Source of the DNA: Chromera velia
Lineage: Eukaryota > Sar > Chromeraceae
Direction of reading: 5' to 3'
Assembly (NCBI GenBank): GCA_018398765.1
Contig: JAHBMJ010005958.1
Location: forward strand, 1-39,532
Length of the DNA stretch: 39,532 bases
The translations under genes were made by a program, and so were the position numbers. This document shows, one piece after another, positions 1-12,699 of the stretch (position 1 is the first letter of the stretch; each line of letters begins with the position of its first letter). Below the pieces are notes generated by a model, which was given only the letters and a program-made list of their open reading frames with translations, was not told the origin of the DNA and searched no databases.

Positions 1-108
1 TCAAGTTCTTCATCAAATCTAGACTTTAATTGAAAGACTATGAACCGTAACGAAACTGTGCAAATGAAGAAAGATGCATAAATAATTAACGCATCAAATA
101 GCGCACCA

Positions 109-3100
109 CTATTTCGTCTCTTGTTCTGCACAACCAAAAAAGTCCTTACAACGACCCACCATGCTCAGCAACCTGAACCCCGTGTCACGTTCTCCTTTCC
201 CGCTTTCTCTTTCGGGTCGTTGCGGGTGCCCAATAGCATTCCCGGACCTCTGAGACCTATCCGTGGCACTACAGAGGCAGCGTGCAGTCTGATCTGAAGC
301 GGCCTCGTCGTCATCTTCTGCTGCCTGTGTGTGCAGGCTGCGAGGATGCACGTGCATCTGTGGATGGCCAAAATAGGGTCCGTGAAGCACCGCGGCGGGC
401 TGAGGAGGGGTGGGGGAAGAAGGGGCAACAACAATGCCGTGTTGTAGGGGGGACCAGGGGGAGGGGGGTGCTTGTGCCAGAGCCCCGTGCGGTGCGTTGG
501 CATGGGGACTTTCAGGGGAAGGAGGGCTGATGGGAAGGAGAACCTGTGGCTGGGCTGCACTATTGGTCCGACTCGGTTGGGGAGGTGCAGCGGGTGTGTG
601 GTAAACTTGGACAGGAGGCAGCAGCTGGTGGTGTCGAGGGTCGTAAAGATGTTGGGGGGGGGGTGCACGCTGCATGGGAAGAGGTGATGGGTTGTTCGGC
701 TGGTGTGGTGGGGAGACAGAGACGGAGACAGGTTGTGCGTGCAGAGCCTGACGGTCTTCTTGAGGAGACTCTGGAGATTGATGGGATCTCTCTGGAAACT
801 TTGAGGGGAAAGAAGGGAGAACGGCAGAAGGAGAAAGAGCCGCTTGGGGCTGATGGCGCCCATCTGGAGCTGCTTGGAGTTGATAATTGACGGGGGGATA
901 ATACGATGATTCCCTCTGTTGTCGCCCTATTCGTGGGGACCCTCCTACTGGAACCCCTCCAACAATTCGGTACTGAGGTGAGGTCTTGCTTCTTCTTCCT
1001 CGTTCCTGCTCCTGTTGTAATACAACGAACAGACAACGAGACGGCACTGCGGGACCTGTCTGTGTATCCCCTTCTAAAGTTTGAGGCGTACCATCTCTCT
1101 GTAACTGGAGAGCGAAACTGTCGAGGGCATCCCTTGCTTCCCGACTGCCGTTGAACAACCATGAGTCGCTCCCTTTGCCCGTCTCGGAGGGCTCCCCTCG
1201 TTCCCACCGACCCTCAAGAGACATGCACGCCTTGAAACGACGAACAAGAACGGGATGAGGCTGATGCTTACCCTCTTCCCCCCTTTTCGTGACGGCCGAC
1301 GGCCCCTCCATCCTCTCCAATCTCATTGCACAAGCAACCTTCTTTCCTAGACAAAACCTCGCCTCTCCTTCATCAGGAAGAGCCTCCACCCCCCCTTCCC
1401 ACAGACCCCAGCTCGCAACTTCCAGTGACGGACCTTCAGAGGACCCCCTGTGTCCTCCTCTAGCTGCAGTCACTGACAGAGGGATAGTAGACACCAGGTG
1501 TGAGTGCAGACTCATGAGCACCGTCGAGGCTCTCCCCCCCGACGGAAGCGCGTGCCCCTCGATGGCCAAAACGCCCAAATCCTGGAAGCAGCTGCCGCTT
1601 TCAAACGCCCTCATCCACCCACCATCAGCCTCTAAGTGTTCTCTATAGAAGAGAACCACGGGAACAGATGAAAACCGACAAACAGCCCCCTGTCCCCGCG
1701 GATCCCTCTGAAAGGTCTGAGACGAATGAGGAGGAGAATCTGAAGATCCCCCCGCCCCACTCGACCACGCTCGTCGGATGCGCTCTTGGTGGAAGAGGGC
1801 GGGAAGTGAAATGGGGGGGAAACTCAAGGCAACAGACAAAAGGGGAAAAGTTCCGATAGACTCACTGCCAGCCTGTCTTCTAGGTGTCCCACTTCCCTCT
1901 TTCTCCCCGGGCCTATCGTTGCCTCCTCCTCCTTCTGCTGCTAAGTGGTCAAAGAGCAACTGCTGTGTGCTCAAAGACGACGGGGGCGTACCAGAGGGCT
2001 GAGTCCACTCTCTGTCGGTCTGCTGCTGCGGTTCTGAAATGACACGAAGGTCGGCACCCGCTGAAGCAGCGGAGAATTCTCGTTGCAGATTACGAAAGGC
2101 AGCATTTTGCATTCCCTGAGCTGGTTGGGCGGGACCTCTAACGACACTCCTCAAGCTATCAGCAAGAGGAACGGGGGGTGCTGCTACGGCGACTTCCGTT
2201 ACAAGAGGCCATTGGGGAGCAGAAACTTTGTCACCCATTCCCTTTGTGGCCTTCCCCCCTCCTTCTCCTCCCACCGCTCCCTCCCCAATATCTTCGGGCC
2301 TTCTTTCCCCCGCCGGACCCCCAGACACAAAGGAATGAAACTCGGAACCCCCCATCGACTTTTCAGCCCCCCCCCCATGCGTCGGCTTTGAATCGGGAGG
2401 GATGCGACTGTCGCACACGGGTGCTGACTCAGACGTCTCCCCTGCAGTGGGGGGTGACGAAGGGCAAGGCTGAAGGGAGTCTTCCCCCCGAGTGGGAGGG
2501 GAGATTGATTCTGCCATCGTCGGCTGATCTCCTTCCTCTGCCCCAGTCTTTCGATCTCTCGTCGCTGGGGTCCTCTCACACTCTGGCTCTGTCAAAGGTG
2601 GGAGGGACACCCTTCGACTTTCTCTGACCCCCTCAGGAGCCACGTCCGAGATAAGCTCTCCCCCCCCTCCAGCAGGCTGCCCTGTTTCACTTTCTCCTCT
2701 AGTGCCCTCTTCCACTGTCTGGCCCTCCCCCGTTGGAGGCACAGAGAGCGAAGCAACCGCTTCTCCTGACTCCCCGAGTCCCCCCACAGAGACAGAGACG
2801 GCATGAATGGGCAGAACCAGAACCTGTCCGGGGGTCCCGGAGGCTTCTGCACGAGGGTGCGGGGCTCCTTGCAGGCCTGCACAGAGAGAGCGAAGAAGAG
2901 GGCAGTCTTGACCCTGTTATTCTTCCGTTTTCTGTAACTCCTTCTCTCAAGCGTCCGGCCGGTCAATCGTCCGTTTGGATATGCGGATACACACACACAC
3001 ATACACACACACGTACGGACAGACGGACGGACGGAGGAACGGAAAGAGGGAGAGAGAAAGAGAAAGGGAGGGACATGAGTTGGGGAGGAATGCTTCGAAG

Positions 3101-6100
3101 CCATCGAGCTGACCTGAAGAAGCGACTTGTTCTCTCTGTCTCTCGGGCAAGGCAGAAGAAGTCGCATTAGCCGAAATCGCCCAGTCTTGGTGTGAAACGA
3201 ATTGCCTCTCGCACCGCTGAGCATTTGCCCCTTGCATCCCATCCAGGCCTGAAGGCACCGCTGCATTCAAACCATTTGGGTGCTCAGGGACGGATTGGTT
3301 GTCCAGAAGTGTTCCTTTTCCTGACTTTCCACTCTCATGTATTTTTTCGCAACCACCGGGGGCATCTTCTTTGAAAGACAACAGAGAAAGAGGACGAGAC
3401 GCTGGAGGGTTCCCTGTTAGTTCCGTTTGCTCATCGCTGTCTCCTCCCTCTTCCCTGGGAGGATCTGTCTCCTGTCTGATTCCAGACACAGCCACACCTT
3501 CCTCTGACCCACCTCGAGCCTCCCCCCTCTTTTGTGCCGTTTGACTCTCAGAGGCCCCTCCGGCGATTTCTCCTAGCGTCCCTGTGCCCCATTCTCCCTG
3601 AGGCGGCACCTCCCTGTCCCCTTGAGGCGCCCCCTTTGGAGGGTCCGCCCTGGACCTCATGTTTCTGCTCTCTGTATTGTTGTCTCTCCACTCCCTCAGC
3701 CACTCGTCCAAAGCAGCAAAGACAGGGTGCGACCCTTGAGGCAGATGGGTGCCCACCTCCCAAGATGCTGCCAGAGGGTCTGAGCTGAGAGCCCGCGGAA
3801 CTGGATGAGTCGGTTGCATTGGGGGTAAGGAGGGAGAGGGGATCATGTGGGGGGGCATAGGCACAAGGGAGGGGGACTGAAATTTGGAGTTGGAGAAGTC
3901 GCCTGAGAGGCTGTCTTCTGAGAGAGGTGCAGGACCGGAACCTGCATCTACCAGCAGATGGACTGAAGCAGAGGAGGAAGTGCGTTGTTTGGCTGCATCC
4001 GTCTCTGTCTGAGTGCCTATGGAGACCGCGGTGGAAGGCGAAGTCACACCGACAGGTTGTGCGGGTGAGGGTGGGGGTATGAGTAGAGCCGAGTCGATTC
4101 TTGTTTGTGGGACTGTGCTGGTCTGCTGTTGCCCTGAGAGGAGAGACGGTGCTTGAGAGATGTTTGAAGAGACTTGAGGGGGACTCGTGGAGTGACGTAT
4201 TGTCCCTGGGAGATGGTATGGGAATGCAGGTTGAAGGGGACTCTGTTGGGTGATTGGGGGGGGAGGTGAGCATGTGAAGGACTCGAGAGGGGATGAAAGG
4301 GAGGGGGTAGCAGAGGGTGGACGTGGGGGGGGCGCGAGTGAATTTCCATGATGAACTTTCTGTACAGATCCTGCCCTTAGTCGTTGTTGTGTGGGTCGTG
4401 TGGGGTGGCATTGGGGACACCTGTTCAGTTTGGGGGTTTGTTCTTCTGGGGGCTCTGGTGGAAGGACGCGAGGGATTGGAAGAGGGCCAGGGTAGATCAG
4501 AGTAGGTGGAAATGCGCGGAGGGGGCCTTTTGAAGGAGACACGAGGGAGTGGTCGCATGTGCAACCGCAAGGATGAGAGAAGAGGGGAGAAGTGGAGAGC
4601 TGCTCAAACTCTTCAACGGAAGCTGAGGTACAGTGATGAGTGTGGGAGAAAGAAGGGGAGAAGCAGGGGGAGAGCCCCGGTACTGAATGTTCTCTTCCCC
4701 ACTTGCTGGTGTCAGGAAGGAGTTCTTCCAGAATGACAGAGTCCATGTCATCTGCCGTCTCCTCCTCCCTCCCTTTTTCCCTCTCTCTGTTCCAATCTTC
4801 TTCCTTTCGTATCAACTCCTCTCGTACTGCCTGCATCTGGCCTGTAACCATCAGACAGCATGCTTTGAGTGTCGGGAGGTTGGAGGAACCTGGACGAGGG
4901 ATCATAGAGAGCACAGACGGGGGAAGGGCAGGAGACAGAGGAGCTCGAACTGAAGTCCTACCAGCAGGGTCCTCTTTCTTTCCTCCTCTCCCTTTTCTCC
5001 CGATGATGCTGTCCTCTTCCTTCTCTCTGCCTTCCTTTACTCCAATCACAAGAAAGTCACTTTCCACTTCTCCTTTTCCTTCTTCTTCCGCTTTCCCTGT
5101 CGACACTGAAGGCCCTTTCACTGCACTTGAAGGGCCCCCAGGGGTCGCAGAGAAATTCTGCAGCGCACACAAAGGGTCTGATTCTTCCCTCGGTTGAAAT
5201 AATTTTCCTTCAGGAGAGGCCTCACCAAGGGTGCCTGAGGGACCTGTCTCTCGTCTCTCCTGAAGCGATGAGCTGCCTTCCTTTGCCAATGCCATCTCGG
5301 CACCCCTCCCATCAAATTGTTCTAAAACTTCTCTGCCCTCTACTTCCTCGTGAGCCTGCTGCTGTCGGGTGTCTTCCCCTCGTGTCCCCCTCTCCCCGAG
5401 CCTCCACTGCCATTCGCGTTCACGCTGGTCAAATGCCGCCACATGCTCCTCAAGGGATGTGAGGTCGGCAAGGAGGTCGCAGAGACGGGGGGCAGACTGA
5501 TCCTCTGCCTGCGTGAAAGTCTCTGCCGTCTCCTCCGAAACAACCGGCAGGGGGGCTGACAGGGACCTGTCTTTGGGCAGTGCGGGCTGGGATGTCGAGG
5601 CACTCACCCGAGGTTGTCCTGCTTCCTGTGTCCTCCTGCGGCCCGGATCTGGGGAGGGGACGGGCGGAGGGGCTGGTACTGAGGGAGGGGAACTCTGCAA
5701 AGAGTCCGAGCGCCTCCCCCCCCAGGTTTCCTCTGGAAGGCCCAGGACCCGCACGGGAGTCAGGGTCGGCGCCCGAAAACGTTCGTCTGGCTGTTTGCGC
5801 CCAGAAGAGAGGGATAGAGAGCGAACACATCGAACTGTGACTCCCATGGTTTCACTCGTCAAGGGACAGTCAGTTGGGGTTTCCTTTAGAGACAACCACC
5901 TTACCCGTGCAGCCATTCTATTGACAACTTCTTCCACAGATTCCCCCTTCGCTCTCTGTAGCCCCCTTTGTTCTTCTGTGGGGGGGCAGGGGAAGAGGGT
6001 AGAGAGATCCAGCACGCAGTGAGTCACCCAGGCGGCAGGGAGGCTCCTCTGGATCTGGTGAAATGACGACTCTGCTCGCTCTTTTTCTCTTTCTTCCGTC

Positions 6101-6372
6101 TCCTCCTCCTTCCCGATGCCTGAGGGTCCCGGTTGCTTCGGACGTGCAGCCGCTAGGAGTGCTGCGTACCTGCTCCTTACTGCAGCGTCGTGGAAGAGCA
6201 CAGTGAGGGATTGGGAGGGGACGCCTAGGAGCGATGCAATGTCTGCGGTGATGGCATCGTTGAGGAAACAATCTGGCTTCCCCAAAGCATCTGTGAGTGC
6301 GTCCTGAATGAGAAAGTCACCATCCTCGTCGTCGGGGACGGAGAGTAGCGTCTCCATAGTTAGGGCCTTCAT
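109..6372 (-). CDS. Large low-complexity Pro/Ser/Gly-rich protein, function unknown (2 exons)
   Basis: I do not recognise this protein. Exon 1 runs 6372-3114 and exon 2 runs 2876-109. The 237-bp intron has donor CAG|GTCAGC and acceptor TGTGCAG. Both reading frames join in phase 1, and the stretch between the acceptor and the next long open frame stays open, which supports the splice. The start is the ATG at 6372, since an in-frame TAA lies upstream at 6453 with no ATG between. The product is about 2,008 residues. The first ~230 residues look globular (acidic MKALTMETLLSVPDDEDGDF start). Most of the rest is disordered, with poly-Pro, Ser and Glu/Gly tracts. A second region with normal composition, including a Trp-rich part and RCLFVVLQQE, lies roughly at residues 1440-1730, followed by a His/Pro/Gln-rich tail and a short Cys-containing C-terminus (CKDFFGCAEQETK). 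There is no signal peptide or membrane segment. It is divergent from the kinase gene. A scaffold or nuclear regulatory role is possible but unsupported. Confidence 0.72.
2877..3113 (-). other. Intron of the large low-complexity gene
   Basis: The intron begins GTCAGC on the minus strand and ends in a CT-rich tract followed by TGTGCAG. It contains a CA/TG run (about 2989-3013) and a GGAC/GGAA-rich run. Translation of exon 1 past the donor gives a repetitive tail (SLSLSLSLF, CVYVCVCI) and then a stop, as expected of an intron. Removing it keeps the frame open for another ~920 codons. Confidence 0.75.
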
Positions 6373-6677
6373 CTCTATGGCCTGCTCTGTCACTGCCGGG
6401 AAGGAACGAGAGCCAGAATTGGCAACGGAACTCGGACTACCTGCGATTATTTAGTGCATGCGTCGACATCAGACTAGCGATTGGCTTGCTTGTTTCCCAC
6501 AGCTTTTGTGGCTGCCTATATATCCGGCCTGAAATGACGACTTCGTTGAAATCACTGGCAGGTTCTGGTGGTCGTCTGCAGTGCATCAGGCACTCTGCAG
6601 GTACATACCTATATGTCGAAATCCAAATCTGAGTCTGATTCTGAGAATTTTATTCATCTCGATCTTCTGCATGCAAT

Positions 6678-6700
6678 CATGCATGCATGCATGCATGCAT
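6678..6700. repeat. (CATG)n / GCATGC repeat in the divergent promoter
   Basis: A 23-base run of CATG units gives overlapping TGCATGCA palindromes. TGCATGCA and GCATGC are known binding motifs of some ApiAP2 proteins in apicomplexans (established knowledge), so it could be a regulatory site here. It could equally be a plain microsatellite, since similar runs occur at 13087-13106 in non-genic DNA. Confidence 0.6.
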
Positions 6701-6760
6701 GGATGCGATTGATACGCGTATATACATGCATCGAAAAAAAGTACATCGAAAATTAAGAAA

Positions 6761-6792
6761 AAGCGCGCGCCTAAGCCTTGCGCGCGCGTTTT
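6761..6792. repeat. CG-rich inverted repeat
   Basis: AAGCGCGCGC and GCGCGCGCGTT face each other across a spacer of about nine bases (CTAAGCCTT), giving a potential strong hairpin between A- and T-rich flanks. It lies centrally in the divergent promoter region. Confidence 0.55.
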
Positions 6793-7249
6793 ATGGGCAA
6801 TATGACCGAAAGTTTTGTCACTGCATGCGCACACGGCCCGCGCGTATCGGAAATTATATATCGGCCGGCCCGCGGGAACTCGCCTGCCTTTTAATTGTTC
6901 GTGCAATTCCTCCTACTTCCTCCTTCCTGCCTTCCGCCTCCATCCACTCCAGTTGGAAGGAAGTTCCAGAGTGACATGCCACACAGAGAGTGAAGTACAG
7001 GAAAGACTTCATAGACCTGGATCAATCTGAGTGAAGCAGAGGTTTGATGGAGGCTTTTTATCTCCCTGTCTGACTGAACAACACTTGGAAGAGTTCGTTC
7101 TATGAATCCGCCTAGATGGGTGCAGTAGGCGATCAGTCTTCTTGACTCGCCTGCTGCTGCGCTTTTCGGTGATCACTCTTTTCCCTTCGCTGTATACTGT
7201 ATCTTTTTGGACTGTCCACCAGCCTTTTAGCTCTTGATCGAAAAACAAA

Positions 7250-10200
7250 ATGCAACAGACACAACAAGAAACTGCCCCTAAACCAAAACCAAAATTTCGG
7301 TGGTAAGTTTGCGACTGCCTGTCATGGTATTCACACACTTGGAACACTTGCTTCTCTTCACAAGACTTTTCTTCACATCCCTCTCTGCAGCCTGGCTGGC
7401 ACCTATGTGCGTGACTACTACCTTGAGCAGATCATTTCGGAAGGGACCTTCGGGAGTGTGTACAGAGCGCGCAACAGGTACACCGGGGCCAGGTACGCTC
7501 TGAAGATCGTCAGCCCTGATGTGAGGCCTAGCTGCACTGCTGCAGAGGTGAACATCCTGTACCGACTCAAAGGACTACAGCAACAGCAGCAGCATGGACA
7601 GCTACACCAGAAGGGGATGACACCCGTCCCGCACTACGGCAGTCATTTCTCTGCTGCGGCAGTCGGGTTGGACGGCTTTTCTCCTTCGAGCTCGTCCTCT
7701 TCGTCGGCAGGACAATCGAACAACTCTGCAGTCGAGTGCAGCCAGCGGTCAGCACCCCTCTGTATTTCTTTCTTTGGGTCTGTCTGCTGGTCTTTCCGCT
7801 TTTTGGCACGTGTCTCCTCCCTCTTCTTGTAGGCGGTTGGTCCCTCCTGGTTCCCTTTCTCCGTTCGTTTTGTCGCCTTCCCATCCCCGTGTGAACCTGG
7901 CCCGCCTTCTCTCCGTCCCCCAGGCATGATTGTCGTCCCGTTGCACTGCATTGGATGTTTCGCTTTCCCTGTCTCTCGCTCATCTCATTTGTGTGCGGCC
8001 TCTTTGTGGATGTTTTGCCGCCTCTCATTCTCTCCCTCTCGCACATCCACTCTCCACCCGTTCCATCGCTGTTTCTATCTCAATCACCCCCTGTCTCAAC
8101 AACTCCTGTGCACATGTGCTTTCCCCCGTTTTTCTTTTTTCTCTTCTCTCCACAACCCTGTGTGTCCGTCTATTGTGTATGGGTCAGTGGAGGAAGAAAA
8201 TACCTTTGTTTGTCTCTGTGCTCTTGTGTGTCTATCCCTCCACATGCCTGTCCATCTACCTGTCTGCATCATGGGACCTTGCTCATCTTCTTTCCCTCCC
8301 TGGGTCTTCTCTCTCTGTCTCTGCGTTCGTACTTTCGTGCAGGTTTGTCCAGATCCTGGAAGACTTCGATCTGACTCTCTCGTGCCCTCCCGAGGGCTGC
8401 CCGAGTGACACACACACCGGGCACCATGGACTGCCCTCCTCTTCCTGTGAATCCTCAGCAGCAGCAGCCGGCGGGCGGCAGGGCTCGTCTTCTGCCCCTG
8501 TCCTCCGAGTGCACAAGTGCATGGTCATGGAGTTGCTTGGGAGTTCGCTTGATTGGGTTCTCCACTCTTGTGGCCCCCTCTCTCTCACAGACGTGCAAGA
8601 AGTCGCCTTCCATATTCTCGACGCCCTCCGAATTCTCCATGAAATGGGGGTAGTCCACACGGATTTGAAAACCCCCAATTTAGCCTTCATCAACGAACAG
8701 GCAGGTTCGTTCGGACCGGACAGGAAGCGCAGCGGTGCCAAAAGGGCCCCGGGGGGGGGGAAGTGGTTCCTTGCCCCTCCTCGAGCGCTGTTGCGGGACT
8801 CTCGAATCAAGTTGCTTGATTTTGGCAACGCTGTCTATTTCCCCAAATGCGAATCTCGTCCGACGTTTCTGGTGCAGACTCGGTCTTACCGAGCACCAGA
8901 GGTTATTGACGGTGAGAAGAGGGCGCGGTGTGGGTGGGATTTGGCAGTCGATCTCTGGTCTGCCGGTTGCGTGTTATACGAGATGTACTCAGGCCATCTT
9001 CTTTTTCCCTTCACCGAATCAGATGAACTTCACATGAAAATGATCGAGAGAGTCTGCCTGTCTGCACCCGAACCTGACCCTCCCTCTGCGTCTGCGCAAG
9101 AGGGGGAGGAGGAGACAAGGGCATCAGGGAGAGGAAGGATGGGACTGCGGTCGGCCGGGGGGAAGGCAAAAGAGAGAGAAAGAAGGGGGGGGAGGGGCAA
9201 CGGGGCAGGTGGGGGGGAGCAGTCACAAATGCACAACGACAGGGGATGGTCGGCCCCAGCAAATGAGGCAGAAGCAAGGCAGTTGGATGCATTGGTCAAT
9301 TTGAGATTTCAGAGAGCTCAGAGAACCCGACAATTCGCGGACGTCTCCGGGAGATACCGAAATCTGCAGACAGATTGGCAAGCCTCCAAGCAGAAAGCTG
9401 AGGCTCTGAAAACGGATCTTGCTGCAGCAACCACAGCCTTCATGGAAGCTGCCTATGCTGCTTCTGCCGCCTGTGCTTCGACAGGCAACAACAACAACTC
9501 CCTTCCCCTCAGTCCGTCTCCCGTCTCTCCCATGACCAACAAATTAGGGGGGAGAGAAGGGAACGCCGCGTACCCCTCTTCCATGTGCCCTTCCTCAGAA
9601 GGCGACGCCACAGGGCGGACAGAATCCCCACAGCTGCAAATAGATGCCTCTCCCGCCTCCGCAGGCTCCCTCCCTGCCGTACAGGCACTTGGGGGGCCTG
9701 GAGCTGCCCATGCCCCCATGGATTCTCTGTTTGCCCCTCCCTTCTGGTTCCCATGGCAGCAGCAGTGTCCGCCTTCTTCAGCATCACATCCAGCAGGCCC
9801 GTTTGCTGCTGCGACGTCTTCTCTCGCTGACGTGAAGAAAGAAGATGGGAGGGGTGGTCAGTTTGTGGAGGAGGAAGAGGAGGAGGAGAGAGACGAGAAA
9901 GTACTCCCATTTCAGCAGCAGGGGGGGAACGACGGGGGGGCAGTGTGGGGGAGCAGAGACGGACAGCTGCCTCCGCCTGTCGACGGGCTGCTGCCTCCTG
10001 CCGTTCCCACCCGGGCCTCCACCAACGTCTCTCATGCTCTCAGCAGCACAGGAGGAGGAGGAGGAGGAGGAGGAGGGGCTGGGGCCAATCAGGTCAGCTG
10101 CTGCTTCTTTTGCTTTGCGAATACATCAACATACCTACTCAATCACTGAATCTGCCTCCCCCCCCCCTCTCTGTAGATTCCTTCCAAGCCTTCCTTCCTT

Positions 10201-12699
10201 TCATCTTCTGATACGATGCATGTCCCTGTACTTCGACGGCTCCTCAATTGCCTCTCTCTTTGTGCTCCTCCACTGGCCTACCCAATTCTCAATGTGCAAA
10301 TTGCATATTCGTGTGTCTCTGTGCCCTGGTGCCCCTACCATCGTACGCACACATACCCTTCCACATGCAGAGAGAGAGTGTACCTCTTCACCTGCCTGCG
10401 TGCTCCCTTTTTGTTCCTTCCATACAGACTGACCCGAATCTCCTCAATGGACCCATGCAGAACCAGAACGGCAAGCTCTCTCTACCCCCCCTCCCCCTGG
10501 GCCCTCTGTCCAACATCATCCCCCCCTGGCCTATCGACATCTCGGGGGGACAGGGGAGACAGATCGGGACCGACCCTGCCCTCCAAGCTCTAGGCCTCTT
10601 GAGAAGTCTCACGGCAAGCAGCAGCAGAGCCGCTGTGGGTCTCCTCCCTGCTTCGTCGCCCCTCCTGTCGGTGGGGGGAACGCAGACGTTGTGTCACACC
10701 CCTCAACCCCTCCCTCTGTCGTCCTCTGCCTTCTCCTCATGCATGGGGGGAACGCTGGGGGGACATCATCCTTTTGGGGGTATTCCCCCCCCGGTTCCCC
10801 TCTCCAACACTTCCTTCACCTCCTCGCACCTGGGCCCCCTCCCCCATGCACCGCTGACTCCCCAACAGACACGTCAGGACACGATTCAAGGGGCCGGGGG
10901 GGCAGCTGTCGGGACTCCGGGGGGGCCCGCCCTCCCTCTCCCCTGTTCTTCCCCTCTCCTACTCCCCCCCCTTTCTCTCCACGGAGCCTTCCACCACAGC
11001 GGGACAGAACCACAACCGCAGAAAGAGGGGAATGCCAACGGAGGTCTCCCTGAGCACACCCCCTTCCCCCACCCTCACCCTCATCTTCCTGTGGGTGTGA
11101 GGGAAGAAGAGGCAGACGCAGAAGAACAAACCCGACTCAACAGAGATGAGGATGAGGAGGAGGTTCAGTGGGGGGGCCAGAGAGTGGGTCCTGCAGATCT
11201 CCACCACCAAGAAGAGGCAAACGACGAAGAGATGGATGGGGAGGGCGAAGAAGGGACACCCCATGCCCCCCCCGTGTTGCCCCCCGGGGCTGTACACGTA
11301 CACGACGACAGAAGGGCAGCGCTGGAGGGACCCTCCCCCTCCCCTTCAGGCAGTAGTTGTGGGCGTGCGACAAAGATGCGAAGGAGAGAGCGTGACGACT
11401 CTCCCGCTCGTCTCCTTCACTTCTGCCCCGATAACAGAGACGAAGAGGGGGAGAAACTCCAGTGTCATTCCAATGACTCAGCAGGGGAGGATGCCGAAAC
11501 GATGCCGCAGCTTCCAATTCGGCTGCAGACCCCGAGAACTTCTCCTCTGACTGTTCTCGTCTCCCCCATGCACACTCAAACAATCCAACCGTCACTCTCA
11601 CCCCACGCCCCCACAACCTCCCCTCTTCCCCGCGCGTTCCCTCTCGCGTCACCGAGTAGCAGCACCACTCACCCCCAGTCCCTTTTCACTCCACGCCAGA
11701 GCAGCGCCCCCGCCTTACAGCAGACGGACGCCGGAGAGGACATAGCGGCGCCCCCCCAACCGAACCAACCTGCCGCCGTGCAATTGTGCCAGTGGATCCA
11801 GCTCCAGCGCCAGTTCCTCCTTCTTGAAGCTCACCGATCCTTCAGGGAGGCCGAGCTAAGGGTGGAGACCCTGTCTATGCAGGCCAACTGCGTCCTCTCA
11901 GAAGCCTACCGAATATGGATGGAGCACCGGTGGGTGGGTCCTGCGGTGAATGAATGAATCGATGAATCTACTTGATCCATCGGTCCACCGTCTGAGTGGA
12001 GGGCGGGGTGAGAAGCAGAAGTGGAATGAAAAGCAGGGAGGGAGCTGGGGGGAAAACTTGACTGATGGATGGACAGATCTACCAAGTGACCCTGTGTATC
12101 TATCGATTGGGCCGCGTTGCTTTTTTTTTCGCTTTCTGTTTTGTGTGTCGGCAAGAAAAAGCATCTATCTACTTGTATGAATGACGACCTCTCGAATGAT
12201 CCACCGATGCATGATTCCTTCCTACCTTGCTTTTTGGGTTCCTCTCCCAAATTTCTTCACTGTCATTCATCATTTGCAAATGTGAACAAAGGCTAAACCT
12301 TCTCTTCCACTTTGACTGTGTTTTTTCTGCAGGTTCTTCGACCTTCTCCTGGGTCTCCTGGAACCCTCACCCGTGCACCGTCTGACTGCCCACCAGGCCG
12401 TGGAGCATCCATTCATCCGCAGGGTTGCTGACTGCGCCCTTTTCCAGAAATGCCTCCAGGGGGAGACAGAGGGCCCAGAGTCTGCACTGCCCCGGAGAGT
12501 GACACCGGCACCCAAAAGCTACCTGTGCGCGACAGTGGAGAGGAGGAACCCTTCCTCCGCGTCTGGGGGTGGGGGGATGGGCGAGTCTAGAGACAGAAGG
12601 AAGGGGATTGGGGGGGGGCGGAAGGAAACGAAAGCAAAGGGGGGGGGCAGTCGGAAGGTTGTGAAGCCCAAAGCGGTCCCCGCAAAGAGACGGGGGTAG
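7250..12699 (+). CDS. LAMMER/CLK-like protein kinase with very large C-lobe insert (5 exons)
   Basis: Exons are 7250-7302, 7391-7747, 8343-10092, 10428-11929 and 12333-12699, with donors GTAAGT, GTCAGC, GTCAGC and GTGGGT. The phases agree at every junction and give 1,342 residues. A divergent glycine loop (SEGTFGSVYRAR, ~34-45) is followed by the VAIK-type lysine K56 (YALKIV) and probable helix-C Glu70. The catalytic loop HTDLKTPN starts at 242, DFGNA at 296 and RSYRAPEV at 317. LHMKMIERV (366-374) sits where CLK kinases carry the LAMMER signature (EHLAMMERIL). HTDLK is also CLK-typical. The end of the C-lobe, with RLTAHQAVEHPFI and its conserved Arg1237, is encoded only in exon 5. About 845 residues of Gly/Ser/Pro/His-rich and coiled sequence separate it from the LAMMER-like motif. 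Smaller Ser-rich inserts lie before and after beta-4. LAMMER kinases phosphorylate SR splicing factors, and a nuclear role is inferred from the family. The catalytic residues are intact. The usual KPEN is KTPN here. Confidence 0.85.

Larger units (their letters stand above)
6373..7249. promoter_or_regulatory. Shared divergent promoter region
   Basis: This 877-bp gap separates the start codons of the minus-strand unknown gene and the plus-strand kinase gene, so it must carry both promoters and 5' UTRs. It holds a CATG/GCATGC run, a CG-rich inverted repeat and GGCC/CCGCGG-rich sequence near 6860-6880. No TATA box can be assigned with confidence. No coding sequence is seen. Confidence 0.5.

Noticed and set aside
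3548-4570. Long minus-strand frame overlapping the unknown gene
   Set aside because: It lies wholly inside the larger exon 1 in another frame, and is Ser/Thr/Pro/His-biased as expected of a shadow of proline-rich coding sequence.
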